From Gamsiella multidivaricata (Eukaryota; Mortierellomycota; Mortierellomycetes; Mortierellales; Mortierellaceae), in NCBI RefSeq assembly GCF_025024155.1, contig NW_026251735.1:1-64000 (forward strand): a DNA stretch of 64,000 bases, given 5' to 3'. A program made the position numbers and the translations under genes. This document shows positions 46,456-58,578 of the stretch, in pieces. The notes beneath the pieces were generated by a model. The model was not told the DNA's origin and ran no database searches. It saw nothing but the letters and a program-made list of their open reading frames with translations. Each line of letters opens with the position of its first letter. The stretch's first letter is position 1.

Positions 46456-49400
46456 TCAAGCATGTGCCATTGGGAGGATAGACATCAAGTCAATGATATG
46501 GATGACCGATGGGTTCCTCCTGGCAATGTCCTGCTGAACAACCACAGCCCAGTGCTGCTCAGCCTGCATGGAGAATTGGACTCTCTTGTGGCCTGTCCAT
46601 GAAACCGAGGTCAATTCAATCCACTCTGTAGGCTGCCGCACTTGGCGTTCCTCCGCCTTGACCCGCTCAGGATGTCTATTGAGCGGTTCCGTAGGCGCTT
46701 GGGGAGTGGTTTCCGAGGCGTTCGGTTTGACAGTACGATTATCTTCAGAAGATGTCGAGGGCGAGGAAGACAAATCTGCTGGCGGGGAGGACAGCGTGGA
46801 TTGCGAAGAAAATATATCCGCATACTCCATGTCAGCTTTATCCTTTTGTTCGTCGTCCTTGCCAACATTCGATGCCCCATCTCCTTTCTCGCTCTTCTGT
46901 AGGTTCTGCTGCAGCAGCAGCGATTGATGCTGCATACCGATTTCGCGTTGCGAAGGCGCATCCAACAAAGCAAGTTCGAGCACTGCATTGGGCTTCCGGA
47001 TATCCCACAGACAAAGACTGTCCTTCCCATCGCTCTTCGTCTGACAAGCAACGAATCGTGGTGATGAATAAGCGAACGAAATCGACCTATTTTTTTCGCC
47101 AATAGCCAATGATTGTTTGGTCAATCCTATGCATAACACGTTAACACATCACATACGATACGATAGCACTGCTAAAAAAACACTTACTCTGAGCCCTTGT
47201 ACTTGTGAACAAGTTCGATAGAGTCACCCTTCATCACATACAAACCACATCGCTCGCCTTTCATCTGCTCGGAATCGCCGACCTCTGTATCGCACATCTT
47301 GAGGATCGTCAAAATTGGCTGGTCTGAAGGCAATACAGAATCGGGCTGAAGAACATCATTGCATTCTTTGAAGAACTGTGCTGGAACCGTCGCGGATACG
47401 ATGGATGGCATCATCGCAGAGGCAGTCAGGACAGGGGATGGAAGAATCGATAGGACAGATGCGGTATTCACCGTAGACACTGGCTCCGAGGGCCTTTGCA
47501 GGTCCCTATACAAGCACAAAGGAGACCATCAGTACTTGCTTGACATTGACCTTGCACATGCTCTTCATGTGCTCGCGCGTAAACAACTCATTACCATAAA
47601 ACTATATTGGTTCCGAACGAACACAGGATCAACGACGTTGTGTTGCGAACCTTCACAATCGAGCTGGCAACTTTGTTTGATGGATAGCACACCTTCTGAG
47701 GAGATGTACTCATTGACTTCAGGTCGCCATCAGGGATTGGGATCAAGCAGATTGTTCCTGGTTCGTCCACCCCAAAAACAAGCTGGTAAGCGACCGATTT
47801 TGGGCTACCTTGATGGTCTTGCCGTTCGGCAATAACGCCATGGCAGCTCAAAAATGGTTTAGGTCCTCTCCAAGTAACGCAGCACTGCGGTTGACCGAGC
47901 TGATTCAAGTCGCCAATGTCCTCCAACGAAACTTTGACAAACGAGCGCTCCTGAGAGCTCAGAACCACAGCGAAAGAATCATCTGGAGCAAACATGACCT
48001 AGTATGTGAATGCATGAATGAGCTATCACTAATACCTGAACACATTTAGAAACCAATGCAAATGGTTTATGGTTGTCGGACCATGCTTACCTGTATCGGA
48101 CATGATGAGGCTTTTTTCACCTGAACACACCTACGCCACCTGCTCTCGGGTAGAGTGTTGAAATCTTGCAGTTGCCAAAATTCCACATGTGAGGTAGTCT
48201 CAACGGCAATCCATCGCTCCTTGTTTCCGCAAATGACAGATGAGACTTCGCCAGTGTAGTCGTCAATACACCATACTCCGTCCGAAAAGTTGGTACTCTG
48301 AATCACTGCGTTGCCAAGGTCGGGTCTCATTTTCGATATAATGTCGCGTGTATCCCGTGCATCGCTAGTCGATTCCGACCCAGCTTGATCATCGACAGGC
48401 TCCTCAGGCAGATCGCGCAACAGAAAACCAGGCATAGGTACTGTTGCCTCCGCTTCCTCTTGCTGGTCCTCAGAAACGTCGCCCAGTAGAAAACCGGGTG
48501 CAGGAAATGTTGCCTCTTCCTCCTGCTGCTGATCTTCCCATACATCGTCCAATAAGAAACCAGGCGCGGGAAGCGTCCGCTCCTCCTCATTCTGGTCCTC
48601 CAGTGCATCATCCAGCAAGAAATTCGGCGCAGGGATGGTTGCCTCCTCGTGTTGATCATCCAGTACATCGCCCATTAAGAAACCGGGGGCCGGGAAAGTC
48701 GCTTCCTCTTCATCATCACGTGCATCCTCTGACGCATCAGCCGTCAAGGGATCACGCATAGCAGCCTTCTCCTCCTGAGAACCCTGTATACTGTACAGAT
48801 CATCCTCAGAGCCTTGCGAGTTCGGTATCTCCTCATACCCAACACTGCCGATGCGTGCCTTGACCGTAGACGTACTGCATTCCGTCTTGATAAACACATC
48901 CAAATCGTTGTCTACAGCGTCATCTTCAACACTGGGAAGAATCTCGATAGCCCCTGTACCGAACTGTCTCGTGTTCGTCGTCGGCACCTTTCTGCTTGCT
49001 GATGACAGCGATATGGGCACCTCTTTCGCCCAAATTTCGGACTCCTTTTCCTTAGCTGGCTGTCGCAAAAGTTGGGTTGCTGGCGCTTCTGGTGCATCAG
49101 GCACCTCCGTAGTCTGTTCTTGGCTCGGAGTAGGCAGTTGATCGGTCCCAGTTGCTTGTCTATCGTTGTCCGTAAAGATTGCTAATCGCTCCTGAACTGG
49201 CTCCTTTTTGACTGATGCAACCTTGGCGCGTTTGTTCGGGTTCTTGGTCGCTAAAGCGATAGTCGAAGCAGGGGTCGAGTATAATCCCGATTGTTGCTGC
49301 GCCTTGGGTGTCGATTTCAACTCTGAGGTAATAGTCGCTTTGGTGTTGTTTTTGGTTGCGTCAGGATTTCGTATAGCACCCTTGCCCTTAGGATCTGAAA

Positions 49401-50257
49401 CCCGAGTGGTCTTGTTAACGATATTGGTGTTGTTTCCAAGCACCTTCCTCCTTGGATGATCAATGACATGTGGATCCCTGTTCTCCTTGTCTGAGTCCTC
49501 CCCGTTGTTTTTGGCTTTAAGTCGAGGTCGCTTCTTTTGTACGTTTTCTGGATCCTGGTAAACCTCCATCTTCGGCCGTTTCCTGTCTCCCTTTTTGATC
49601 GAACTTGCCACCAATCCACGCGCCGAAGTCGACTGAGTACTAGCTGGCACCAGATTGAGGCTGGCCGAAGGATGCAGTGGCGCTGATGTGACGATTGGCG
49701 TCCGTTTCGGGTTCATTGCAGACTTGGCCTTGCTCTGACTCGGTTTCGAGGGTGTGCGACTATCCGTCTTTGCTGCTGATGATCGTGGTTGTGTTGCTGG
49801 GTATATCCTTGATGGGCTTTGAGAAGATGCCGCTGCCTTTCCGCTGGGTTGAGAGGAGGCCACCTTCTCTTGTCTTGAGCCGCTTATGCTGATGCTGTTG
49901 CCACTGGTGGTGGGTTCCTCAATAAGAGGCGGCCCTGCAGGCTGCGAGTAACGAAGAAGACAAGGCAGCAGCAGCTCCTTGATTTTCACGAATTCCTCAA
50001 GTTCATGAGCTGTCAGCGCGCGCGTCTGAGTGGAGATCACGCAGCAAGAAGGAACGATCAATAGACAATTCCTACGATCTTGATCCAAAAAAGGACAGGC
50101 GAGTGATGGTGAAGCGATTCCTTACTTGACTGGTTATGATGTATTGCTTTATATTCTGCTGAAGAACCAGCATTTCTGCACCGGACAGGACTTGATTTGC
50201 AGTCGACTGCGCAAGCGCATTTGATCGGCCGGTCTGCTTTCTTCTGGCCGTACTCAT
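46456..50257 (-). CDS. WD40-like propeller protein with five acidic PAPGFLL-type repeats
   Basis: Five exons, 50257-50126, 50025-48091, 47998-47595, 47505-47188 and 47086-46456, give 1139 residues; all junctions are GT-AG and in phase. The N-terminus has a short helical region (ALTAHELEEFVKIKELLLPC). A long Lys/Ser/Pro-rich disordered part with nuclear-localisation-like clusters (GDRKRPKMEVY, KKRPRLKAK) follows. Around residues 530-640 five acidic repeats carry PAPGFLLGD-like cores. The last 450 residues read as a divergent beta-propeller: WIAVETTSHVEFWQL, VMFAPDDSFAVVLSS, SLILCSFGTNIVLWDLQRP and DGKDSLCLWDIRKP. Helix plus disordered scaffold plus C-terminal propeller recalls PALB2, but I cannot show homology. 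It is likely a nuclear scaffold. Confidence 0.75.
48400..48712 (-). repeat. In-gene tandem repeat coding for five PAPGFLL-type acidic units
   Basis: Five imperfect units of about 60-66 bp in exon 2 of the propeller gene each encode acidic residues followed by a core of the form (F/I/L/V)P(A/M)P(G/N)FL(L/M)xD. The DNA copies are diverged while the core peptide is kept, which suggests selection on a short binding motif rather than a recent microsatellite. Confidence 0.8.
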
Positions 50258-50419
50258 CAAACTGAGAGTGGGGTGGTGATCAGTGTCCGTGGGAAGGGCA
50301 GAGGTGGGGGGATATCAAGGGTCAGCGGCGATGGATGAAGGTGGAGAGGAGAGCGGCAAGGCTTTTTTATTTTATTTTGTCACCTGCCCTAAACAACGCG
50401 TTTCTAAAGGCGTTCAAAA

Positions 50420-51245
50420 CTAAAATCCGAAACGCGCCTTTGTGTTGGAATCCAGCTCCTGGCTACGCTGGCTCTGCTTCCATGCTGCCAAGGAGGGATG
50501 GCTTTCGGCATTTTGCTTGACCTTCCAGAGGCTAGGCGTGAGTTCTGCAGAGAGCGGTGCCTCAACGCCCTTGGGCACCAGCAACAGGATCCTGTTGATC
50601 ACCGAGACAGTCTTGAGGTCCGCCAGCGTAACGCGATGCCCAACATAGTGGCCATTGTCGCCATTCTGTCTCAAATGCTCCTCATGGATAGTGATCCACT
50701 TCGAGAGGACCTCCTCATAGAACTTTTTTGCTTCCTCTGCTCGCACCTCAGGTTTGGCTGCTGCGACTCTAGGGACGAATCCCTGGTAGAGGACATCGGT
50801 GCTGTAATAGTATCGATTGACAAGATGTTCCTCCCAGATGTTGGATCCCAGCAAGTTGAACTTTAGGGCCAAATAGCGCTCGATCGCATTGGACTCGGCC
50901 AACTCGAGGATGGTTCCGGAAGATGTGTGCTCGTACACTATAGGGACCACGCGGAAAGGCGTCTGGGGCTTCTGCACTGGCCAATCCTACAGAGGATGGG
51001 GTTGTGACGCATTAGGTCTACATTCCATGTATCTGAAACTGACTAGCACTCGTACTCAAAAGGCTTACAACAGGGAGCTCCTCCCACTTAGCGCCGCTGT
51101 AGGCAAGGATGTCACGGATCAGTTCGCCGCGGCCATGAAGGGGAAAGTACAGAAGCTGAAAGGTCGAGTTGGTTGACTTGGCAGCCTCGGCGAGGGCATC
51201 AGTGGAAGCCTTAGTAACAGTGGGTAGGACGTTGGATGGAGACAT
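50420..51245 (-). CDS. Glutathione S-transferase (sigma/GTT-like)
   Basis: Two exons, 51245-51069 and 50986-50420, give 247 residues, normal for a soluble GST. The thioredoxin-like N-terminal domain begins LLYFPLHGRGELIRDILAYS, with the Tyr that normally activates glutathione in sigma/alpha/mu classes. It continues to PFRVVPIVYEH and ILELAESNAIERYLALKF, where the ESNAI segment binds the glutamyl part of glutathione. The all-helical C-terminal domain includes NGHYVGHRVTLADLKTVSVI, with the conserved N-capping box Asp. Such enzymes conjugate glutathione to electrophiles or reduce peroxides. The N-terminal 28 residues before the domain are Ser/Thr/Ala-rich and may be a weak targeting sequence. 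The intron is GT-AG at phase 0. Confidence 0.92.
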
Positions 51246-51848
51246 TTTTATGAGCGGAAGGAAGATGTCACTTTGGTGACTAAGGAGAAGATAGGTATTT
51301 GTGTGAAATATAGCTAGTGGTGAACATTCAAGGTATCCTTTTTATACGTCCGCGTCGATATTAGCGTCAGTTGGCGCAATCGTCAATCGTCCATTACAGC
51401 TCAAAAATGGGGCATATCTCAGGCAGCGCACACTCCAGTAACCGAAAAGAGTCATCCGCCACATTTATTCGTGCTTGCTCAACGGCGCTTCAAGCGCTGT
51501 TACTTCCATTTCGTTTTCTAGGACCGTGTGTCTGATAACAAAAAGGAAGAGTCCATCCTGCAAGCAGCGTGGCGTGTTGCACAGATCCATTGCGCCATAA
51601 CTTGGGATCTTGAACCATTTTAATCAGAGAACGGAAAATGGCAACTCGGACTGAGCCTACGCTTATTTCCTTGAAGATCAGAATTCAATCGGACCCTTGT
51701 AAGGTAGCTAGAAACACCCTAATGCTCGTGGCGTTTGACGTGCTTTACATGCCGAATTACAAATTCGCCTGTTGCCACCAACCTTATTCCCAGATTGTCT
51801 GTGCGTCGTTGTCGCGTTTATTTTATTTGTTGGGCAGTACCGATCTCT
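51246..51848. other. Spacer between the GST and USP genes
   Basis: About 600 bases between two minus-strand genes: 5' flank of the GST gene and 3' flank of the deubiquitinase gene. No further gene is supported. Confidence 0.4.
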
Positions 51849-54800
51849 TCAACAGCGCTCGTAAAATAGGAGGTATGCACGACTTGCTAAGACATCCTGT
51901 AGACTGGACAACCGAACACTCGTATCGCTGCATGCAATCCACTGCCTATTATCGATCACTTCTTCCTCCTCCCTCTGTTCCCCAGCAGCTGCATCGACCA
52001 CATCCTTGTCAGATCCAGCGATATCTACCGATGCCAATGAGGCCGATGAGCCCTTAGTCTTCTTCCCCTCCTTTTGCTGCGCCGATATAACTGCCAATGA
52101 GACATCAGGCAGCTCATAGCCATTCACGTCCATTATCGACTTCTTGTTTATCTTCTCTTTTTCCTCCACGGCAGGCTTGGACGCCTCGGGCAGAGCGACC
52201 TTGGATGACAAGACGTAGTTCGTGTAGTGCCCTCCAGCCAGCGTGCCCATATGTACGACCGCTCCATACAGTCGGTACTTCTTGGAGAGCCCGTCGTCCT
52301 GTGAGTGTTCGTGGTCTTCATCTTCATCTTCGATCTCGCTCTTGGGTAAGAAATAGGGGCTCATATCGAGTTCTACAGGAATGTCAACATGATCCTCGAT
52401 TTTACGCATCAAACCGAACCGTCCAGACTGCTCAAATCGCTTCAAGTGCAGGACCAATGTTGGCGGGAGCTGTGAGATCAAATATCGCTTGTACGCCTTG
52501 CGGAAGATGTACTTTTCTTCCTCCTCCTTCTTCGCCGGCTTCTTGGCTGCAGCTGTGGAGGTCTTCGTAGGAATACTGTTACCGAACCGATCTGCCTGCT
52601 CGTTTCCTTCTTCGCCGTCGTCCGATTGCGATTCCATTCCTGAATTAGATGCGTGATTTTTATCTTGTTTTCTTGTGGACTCTTCGATTTTATCAGCCTC
52701 CGGTATACTCTCCTGATCTCCCTTGTCCTCATCACTGCCTTCTTTGTCGCCCTCTTGATCTCTCTTGTCCTCATCACTGCCTTCTTTCTCGCCCTCTTGA
52801 TCCTCCGGTTGCTCAGCCGAAGCTTCGCCATTTTGCTTGGATCCACGAATCAACTCGAAGCAATTCTCACAAGCAAACTTGTTGTCGTCGTCTAGGCAGT
52901 CGACACTCGTGAACTGGTTCAAGGATCGCTGGATTGAAAGTGTCTCGGAGTCGGAGCTGCCAATGTTCCTGAGCATTTTCTCGACGTGTCGCATATGGGC
53001 CTCCGAAGGTTTCTCTAATTCTGGGATTGGATCCTTTTCGTCCAGAGAAAACTCGCTGATTGAAGAAGGTCCTGCTTCCGTGGCGACAGATGCCTGCTTC
53101 GATGCCACAAAGCGAGCCTTCAGACTTGATCTCGCAGATAGCCCACTCTGTGTGAGGCCACGCACAGGTAATGATAAATCGAAAAAGTCCTCGGGCGCAT
53201 ACGAACACTATGATTGAATAGAACATCAGCATAATTGTTAAGTTACGGGAACTATTTTGTCACTTCAAAATGAAATACTTCGGATCTTCGAAACGTCTTT
53301 ACCTTCTTGCATGCGTCGCAGACAATAACACTAACGAGTTTTCCTGAGAAGCAGCTATCAATGAACGGCACATATTTGGGCACGTTCTCTGCCTCTTTCT
53401 TTTCAGAATCCGCTTCTTCTGTGCTGTCCTCCGTGTCATCCTCCGTGGAGCCCTGGCTATTAAACTTCTTCTCCTCCTCTGCTTCATTTGCAAGCTGCCT
53501 CTTGATCATGTCCAGCTCTTCTTGCTTGATTCCATCAAATAAATATCGCATAAGTTCCTGACTGTCTTGCTGTTTAAACCCACGGAATACCTTCCACTTT
53601 TTTGTAATCTGTGTAAAGATCTCTCGAGGGGCGACAGTTCCGCCTTGTTGCTTCCACATCGTACTCAAAAACTCTTTGAGGTTCGTAGTCAGAGGTCCGA
53701 GTCCTGCATCAGTACTAGCGGCGAGGGACTTTGGAAAAACAGCAGATTCATTCCCGGTATCAGACAGAACGGTCCTTAGTGACCTTGTCTCCGTCAAGAC
53801 CTAATGAACGATGACGATGACGATGACGGATAAAAATTATGAGAATCCTGCGATTATAAAGTGGAAATGCTAGCACAGAACCAAGCGCTGTGATTACCTG
53901 GGCAACAGAGTTGAAGAAGCATGTGTTTCCCAGGTTCTGGAGTCCCGGAGTGAACACTTTTGCCTTGGGTGTAGTTGCAGTAACAGCAACGGCTGTGGTT
54001 GTGGTACTGTGCGATCCTTTTGTCTTCTTGGATGTCGCAGCAGAAGCAGCTGTGATAAGCAAGCGGAGAAAATTGGTTGGATGTAGATCAGTACCACAAT
54101 TTCTGTCAGCAAATCAACCAATGTGAATAACCGCGATCCATTGTTTGACATGCATACCTATCATCTTGGCTTGCTTGATCTGAAGGATCTTCTCAAAAGT
54201 GGTCTGGCACTCCTGAATGACCTGGTTTCTGTTCTTTCCTGGCACAACCTGGTCGTCGCAGTCGTAGCACCTAAGAGTATACCCAAGATATATCGCGTTG
54301 TTAATGCCGATCTACGGAGTGAGCATTCATACATACTCAGCATGTCCACATACCAACAATCCATGTTTCCCAAATTCATAGCCAAAGGATGATTGTTCTT
54401 CTTTTCCTCATTGTGTGCCAGGGCGTGCTCTTTGATGGCTCTCCCACAGTTGATCTCGCAGCAGGTCAGACACATCCACAGCGATTCTGCCGGCAAAGCC
54501 TCAGTCGAACTATCCGCATTTGAGAGCGAAAGATCAACTAAGGATGAGTTCAGCCGCTGGATCCGTTTCTCAGTCTTGATCTCGGCATTGATGCACCCTT
54601 GGCAATGATCCCAATCCTTTTGTTGACCAAGCCCCTTTCGAAACTTTGGGAGTTTGATGGCGTTCTTAATATGTTGGCATTTTCCATCTTTTCCTGTCTT
54701 TGATTGCGGGGCTGTGAGCTCTTCCGATCCTGTTGTTGCTGTTGATGAATCGTCGGTCTTAATGGCTTTTTCGCTCTTTTCTAGAATAGGATCCTTGACG

Positions 54801-55074
54801 GAGTCATTTGTTGGCAACGAAGGAGGTGAGGCCGGATTGCCGCTCGGTACCGAGCCATTGGGAACGGCGCCTTTATAAGACGATCCAGTGAGGATGTCTG
54901 CCAGAATAGCATCATCTTGAGCGTGGCATTTGAAGAGGGGAAATGTGAGTCCGGGGCCTTATAGCGGACAGGTCCAAACGCGCACTGCGCCAAAGAAAAA
55001 ATTGGTCTCAAGATACCTTCAGCAAAGTCGTCTTTGCTGATCCGCCGTCCTCCCTTTTTCTTTTTTGCCCCCAT
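51849..55074 (-). CDS. Ubiquitin-specific protease with ZnF-UBP domain (USP16/USP45-like)
   Basis: Six exons, 55074-55017, 54915-54354, 54270-54158, 54049-53898, 53800-53279 and 53207-51849, give about 921 residues. It begins MGAKKKKGGRRISKDD. The ZnF-UBP domain (residues about 70-220) has CQGC, LWMCLTCCEINCGR, HALAHNEEKKNNHPLAM and CWCYDCDDQVV. The protease core has GLQNLGNTCFFNSVAQ (catalytic Cys), FRGFKQQDSQELMRYLFDGI, YLISQLPPTLVLHLKRFEQS and MGTLAGGHYTNYVL (catalytic His). Family members remove ubiquitin, including from histone H2A. An acidic Glu/Asp/Lys repeat lies between the core halves. The exon 5 donor is ambiguous: GTATTT at 53278 gives the better family spacing, and a GTGACA donor slightly downstream also keeps phase. 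Confidence 0.9.
52700..52800 (-). repeat. In-gene tandem repeat coding for GSDEDK-type acidic units
   Basis: Within the last exon of the deubiquitinase gene, a unit of roughly 45 bp is repeated nearly exactly twice and partly a third time, coding for QEG-x-KEGSDEDK. It lies in a disordered acidic insertion of the protease core and could vary in length between strains. Confidence 0.7.
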
Positions 55075-55859
55075 TGTCGTCGCTGAGATCTGTAGTGAAG
55101 GTGGAGTGAAATCAGTGGATGAGCGAGGCGATGGTGGATCAAAGACAAAAGGATCAGGAGAAAGTGTGTACGCGCAGATCAACAAAAATCAAAGCTCAAC
55201 TGAAGTGTGACCGGTGGCATGCTTGAAAGTGGTATGAAGCGCACTCATGACTGGGACCCATAACATCCTTTTCTTTCATACATGTCCTTGAATCATATAG
55301 CTGAAAACGCCCGATGCACATTTAAATGGTCGCTTTTTACAGTATGGATGCGCTTTACTTCGATTTGCTACTGTTGTCGATGCTTTGATCCATCCTCCTC
55401 ATATTCGGTTTGCCTCGCATCGAGTCAGCGTTGCCTATACAATGCTTGGAGATCGCTGTATTTCTATAGATCACGCTCATTCAAACATTTTCATAAAGAA
55501 ACAAAGGCGCTTCTGCTTAAATGTGGGTAACAGTTTTTGTGCGCCAGACCCAGGATTGATTTAAGCCTGCCGAGGGAAGAAAAACAGAATAGAGACTCAA
55601 GAAACAACATCAAGTGCTCGTCGCAAATAACCTTATCCGCTACGACTACGCCCAAGCAATCACCACCAATCAATTAGCCATCATGTTTGCATGGTTAAAT
55701 ATACACACCACGTTGTACCAAATGTAAAAGAGAGTGGCGCCGTGTAGGTTGGGGGGCTTAATGGGAATGCCGTTTATGTGTGTACGATGAAAAGTGTTTA
55801 ATAATGATTCGAATGATGTTGCGTAAGGAACGGAACCTATGATCTTATTTGCGCCGGAG

Positions 55860-56480
55860 CCGCGCAACTATGGGTCTTCAGTGAGTCCATGCCAGCGGGC
55901 ATGCGACCCACCGATAGCTTGAGGCCCTCTGTGAGAATGTTAGTAAGTCGAAGATTCGATCGTACTAAAGCCGAAGATTAATCGCTTTAGGAACCAGTTA
56001 CCCAACCCTCCAGAGGAAGCGCAATCCAGTTAAGCTCAATCCCCTCATTCGATATCAACTGCACAAACGGATCGCATTGACAGCCATAACATGATGCGTT
56101 CGACATCAGCCTCGGTTTGGATCACTCGCGCGTGCCATCAACCATTAGTTGAAGAGCATTGGCCTTTGTAACAGCGGCATTGAACTTGTGTAAATCTTTC
56201 AATATCTCACCCTAGCATACCATGACATTCAGTTCCTGTATATATTTGGCCTGGATCGTTGCTTCATAAAACCGCTTCATCATAGCGCTTGAATGCAGCG
56301 AGATTGCAATCCCGTCGGCATGCTCAAAGAAGGAGCTCTTGTTTGCCTCAACAACATCCCGCAGCCTCTGAATCATAGGCTCGCGGTAACTCTCGCGATA
56401 GTGTTTTATGTACACCCACTTGGGATGTGCCTTGAGTGTCACGATTAGGTTGAGACAGCTTTTCTTTTTTTTCAACCCTC
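55860..56480 (-). pseudogene. Degenerate fragment resembling a leucine-rich/RNI-like repeat gene
   Basis: Minus-strand reading from about 56480 gives coherent peptide pieces broken by stops. These are HPKWVYIKHYRESYREPM, FFEHADGIAISLHSSAMM, IQAKYIQELNVMV, then after a stop GEILKDLHKFNAAVTKANAL and QLMVDGTRE, and later in another phase LRLTNILTEGLKLSVG and GMDSLKTHSC. The alternation of short strand-like hydrophobic pieces (QLMVDG, IQELNVMV, LKLSVG) with helices is what RNI/LRR-like proteins show, and such families are expanded in this fungal group. No start, full domain or open frame remains, so it is taken as decayed. Confidence 0.4.
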
Positions 56481-56520
56481 TCAAGAATAGCGGAACTGAA
56501 CTGCAACTTTCGGCCTCATT

Positions 56521-56521
<1 letters not shown>

Positions 56522-56554
<33 letters not shown>
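56522..56554 (+). repeat. 33-bp poly(A) tract
   Basis: An uninterrupted run of 33 A on the plus strand, flanked by TTC and GAGGTG. It lies at the upstream end of the decayed minus-strand fragment, so it is on the wrong side and strand to be that gene's own poly(A) tail. It may be a slippage-grown homopolymer or the end of a separate retroposed piece. Confidence 0.9.
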
Positions 56555-56558
<4 letters not shown>

Positions 56559-57214
56559 TGTGTACGGGTTCTATGGATCTTTGCGCGTAGTAAACCGGTG
56601 TCTTGAGAAATCCCACCTTTGTGAATCAAGTGGTGGGGTTACTTTTTGATGAATGAGATATAAGCAAAAATTTGAACTCACCAATTTTTACATGGGTTTA
56701 ATGCGGGCTGTTCTGGATGTTTGGGGGTCTGACACCATAGCAAAGTTGCATCCTGCTGCCAAAGATAATGGTAAACTTCATTTAGTGCGAACAGCTTCGA
56801 GAATAAGTTGATTTCACTCTTGGCTGATTCCTGGAACCACAACCTTTTGTTCAGCTCAACTAATTGGCCAATAGTAGTGCAATACTATTATGGCAGCCAG
56901 CTACGTATCAGGTCATAAGCACTATGCGCTCCCAGCCAACGCTTTCCACGGGGCATGCGAGTAGATAGACTGGTTTACATGCTGAAGACGATTCAGGACC
57001 TTTATAGACCGCTCTTTGACAAAAATTGTTCAGAAGTGCAGTTAGTACGAATTGCTTTCGTTCAGGGACTTCAAACTGAAGGCTATCCGCGATTCTTCCA
57101 CAGGCTCCTTGCAATATGTGGTGCAGGGGCTGCATTTTTATCTGTGAATGATGGTTTTATTAAAGGATAATCCCCTGTACCCTTGTAAAGCTGACTTTGC
57201 CATGGCGGCGTCCA

Positions 57215-58578
57215 CTATACCTCCCATCCTTTAATCTTTTGCTCCTCGCCAGTACCTGCGGGCAGCAAAGTCGCGTGACGATCCCGAAGAACCTTTTCAA
57301 GAATCTTGTCCGCGCCCCTTTCCAACAGCAATGAGGCCACCTTCCGACCCAATTCAACAGCCAGTTCCACGCTTCCGTTTACTTCGGCCACCGCCTCTGC
57401 TTCTGCGATATCAGCTCCATCCAGGGAGGATACAAGTGCTCTAAGACGCAATGTCGACACGTTTTCTGACGCTGCCTCTCCTGTTGCCTCTGACTCTGCT
57501 GAGCCAGCTGATGATGGCACCTCAAATTCGGTCCAGACACCAATGGGCACGGAACAACCACCTTCCAAGATTCTCATGACACAGCGTTCAGCCTCGCAGC
57601 GCAGACGTGTTGGCAAATGATCCAATGGCTTGATCAACTCTAGCATCTCTGTATCGTCTGACCGGCATTCGATTGCAATAGATCCCTGGCCAACAGCGTG
57701 GAGCATCACGCTAGGAGGAAGCTTGGTGGTGATTCGATGGTCAAAGTTGAGGCGCTGAAGACCGGCAGCAGCCAGCAACAGACAGGTATAGGGCGAATCA
57801 GGTGCATCTAACTTAGCCAACCGCGTGTTACTATTCAAGTTTCATGATCGATCGGTACAGGGAGTATGTCAGATATCGGCTCATTCCCGTTTGAATCCAT
57901 GCTTAATTAACAACTGAGGAGAGCGACGATGCTGCTGCGCATGCATGTGCCCCAATTGCTTGCCCACTTACACATTTCCGCGCTGCCATCGGTTGCCGGA
58001 GGAAGAACATGAGAGCATAGAATAAAATGGACACGACGGGTAAGTGCCAGGAACAGAGATCGATACTCAAGATAGGAAACAGCATGCACGGAGAAACACA
58101 AAAAAAAAAGAAAAAGAGTACTTACAACGTCCTTGACCTGGACTCCAGGGCACAGACGTCTAATCTGGCTGGCTCGACGCACACTGCTGGTTCCAATGAC
58201 ATCGCCTTCTCCAAAATTCTTGAGTTCTTTGAATTCGCCAGGTCGCATAACGATGACATCGTTCGGCTCCTCTCGCTTCATCATTGCTCCAATCACGAAT
58301 CCAGGCTTGATCTGAGTGGGCACATCCTTGAGCGAATGCACAAGCATATGGCACTCCTTCTTCTCGAGCGAGGCTTCCAGTTCGCGAGTGAAAACCGCCG
58401 TGGTACCGATAGAAGAGAGAGGCTGCCCCTGGATGTTGTCGCCGGTGGTGCTCATCCTGAGCAGAGGGAAGGTCTTTGTGGGGTTTAACTTTTCGAGCGC
58501 AGACTGGACCTGGACGGCCTGGGCGATCGCCAGGGCGGACTTTCGAGTACCGATAGGGATGGTGTCTCTGCTCGTCAT
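57215..58578 (-). CDS. HEM3: Porphobilinogen deaminase (hydroxymethylbilane synthase)
   Basis: Three exons, 58578-58126, 57982-57972 and 57830-57215, give 359 residues. The enzyme joins four porphobilinogen units into hydroxymethylbilane in haem synthesis, in the cytosol. Motifs are IPIGTRKSALAIAQAVQVQS, LRMSTTGDNIQ, FTRELEASLEKKECHMLVHS, LKDVPTQIKPGFVIGAM, IGTSSVRRASQIRRLCPG, RGNVNTRLAKLD, LPPSVMLHAVGQGSIAIECR and EGGCSVPIGV, whose Cys carries the dipyrromethane cofactor. The RGNV codons come from an 11-nt micro-exon; skipping it would drop the conserved RGN and shift the frame. It diverges from NDUFAF5, with 267 bp between the start codons. Confidence 0.94.
57972..57982 (-). other. HEM3: 11-nt internal micro-exon of the porphobilinogen deaminase gene
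   Basis: The 11 bases lie between an acceptor GGCAG and a donor GTAAGT. They code for Arg-Gly-Asn and two bases of Val. The flanking exons end KDV and begin NTRLAKLD, so only this insertion rebuilds the family motif RGN(V/L)NTRL in phase. Confidence 0.85.

Larger units (their letters stand above)
55075..57214. other. Spacer with gene remnants and a poly(A) tract
   Basis: About 2.1 kb without an intact gene. It holds the decayed minus-strand fragment and the 33-A tract listed separately. Frames near 55670-55867 and 56955-57170 are not convincing. Confidence 0.4.

Noticed and set aside
46068..46463. Minus-strand frame opposite the last PPT1 exon
   Set aside because: Shadow of the His/Lys codons (CAT/AAG) on the opposite strand.
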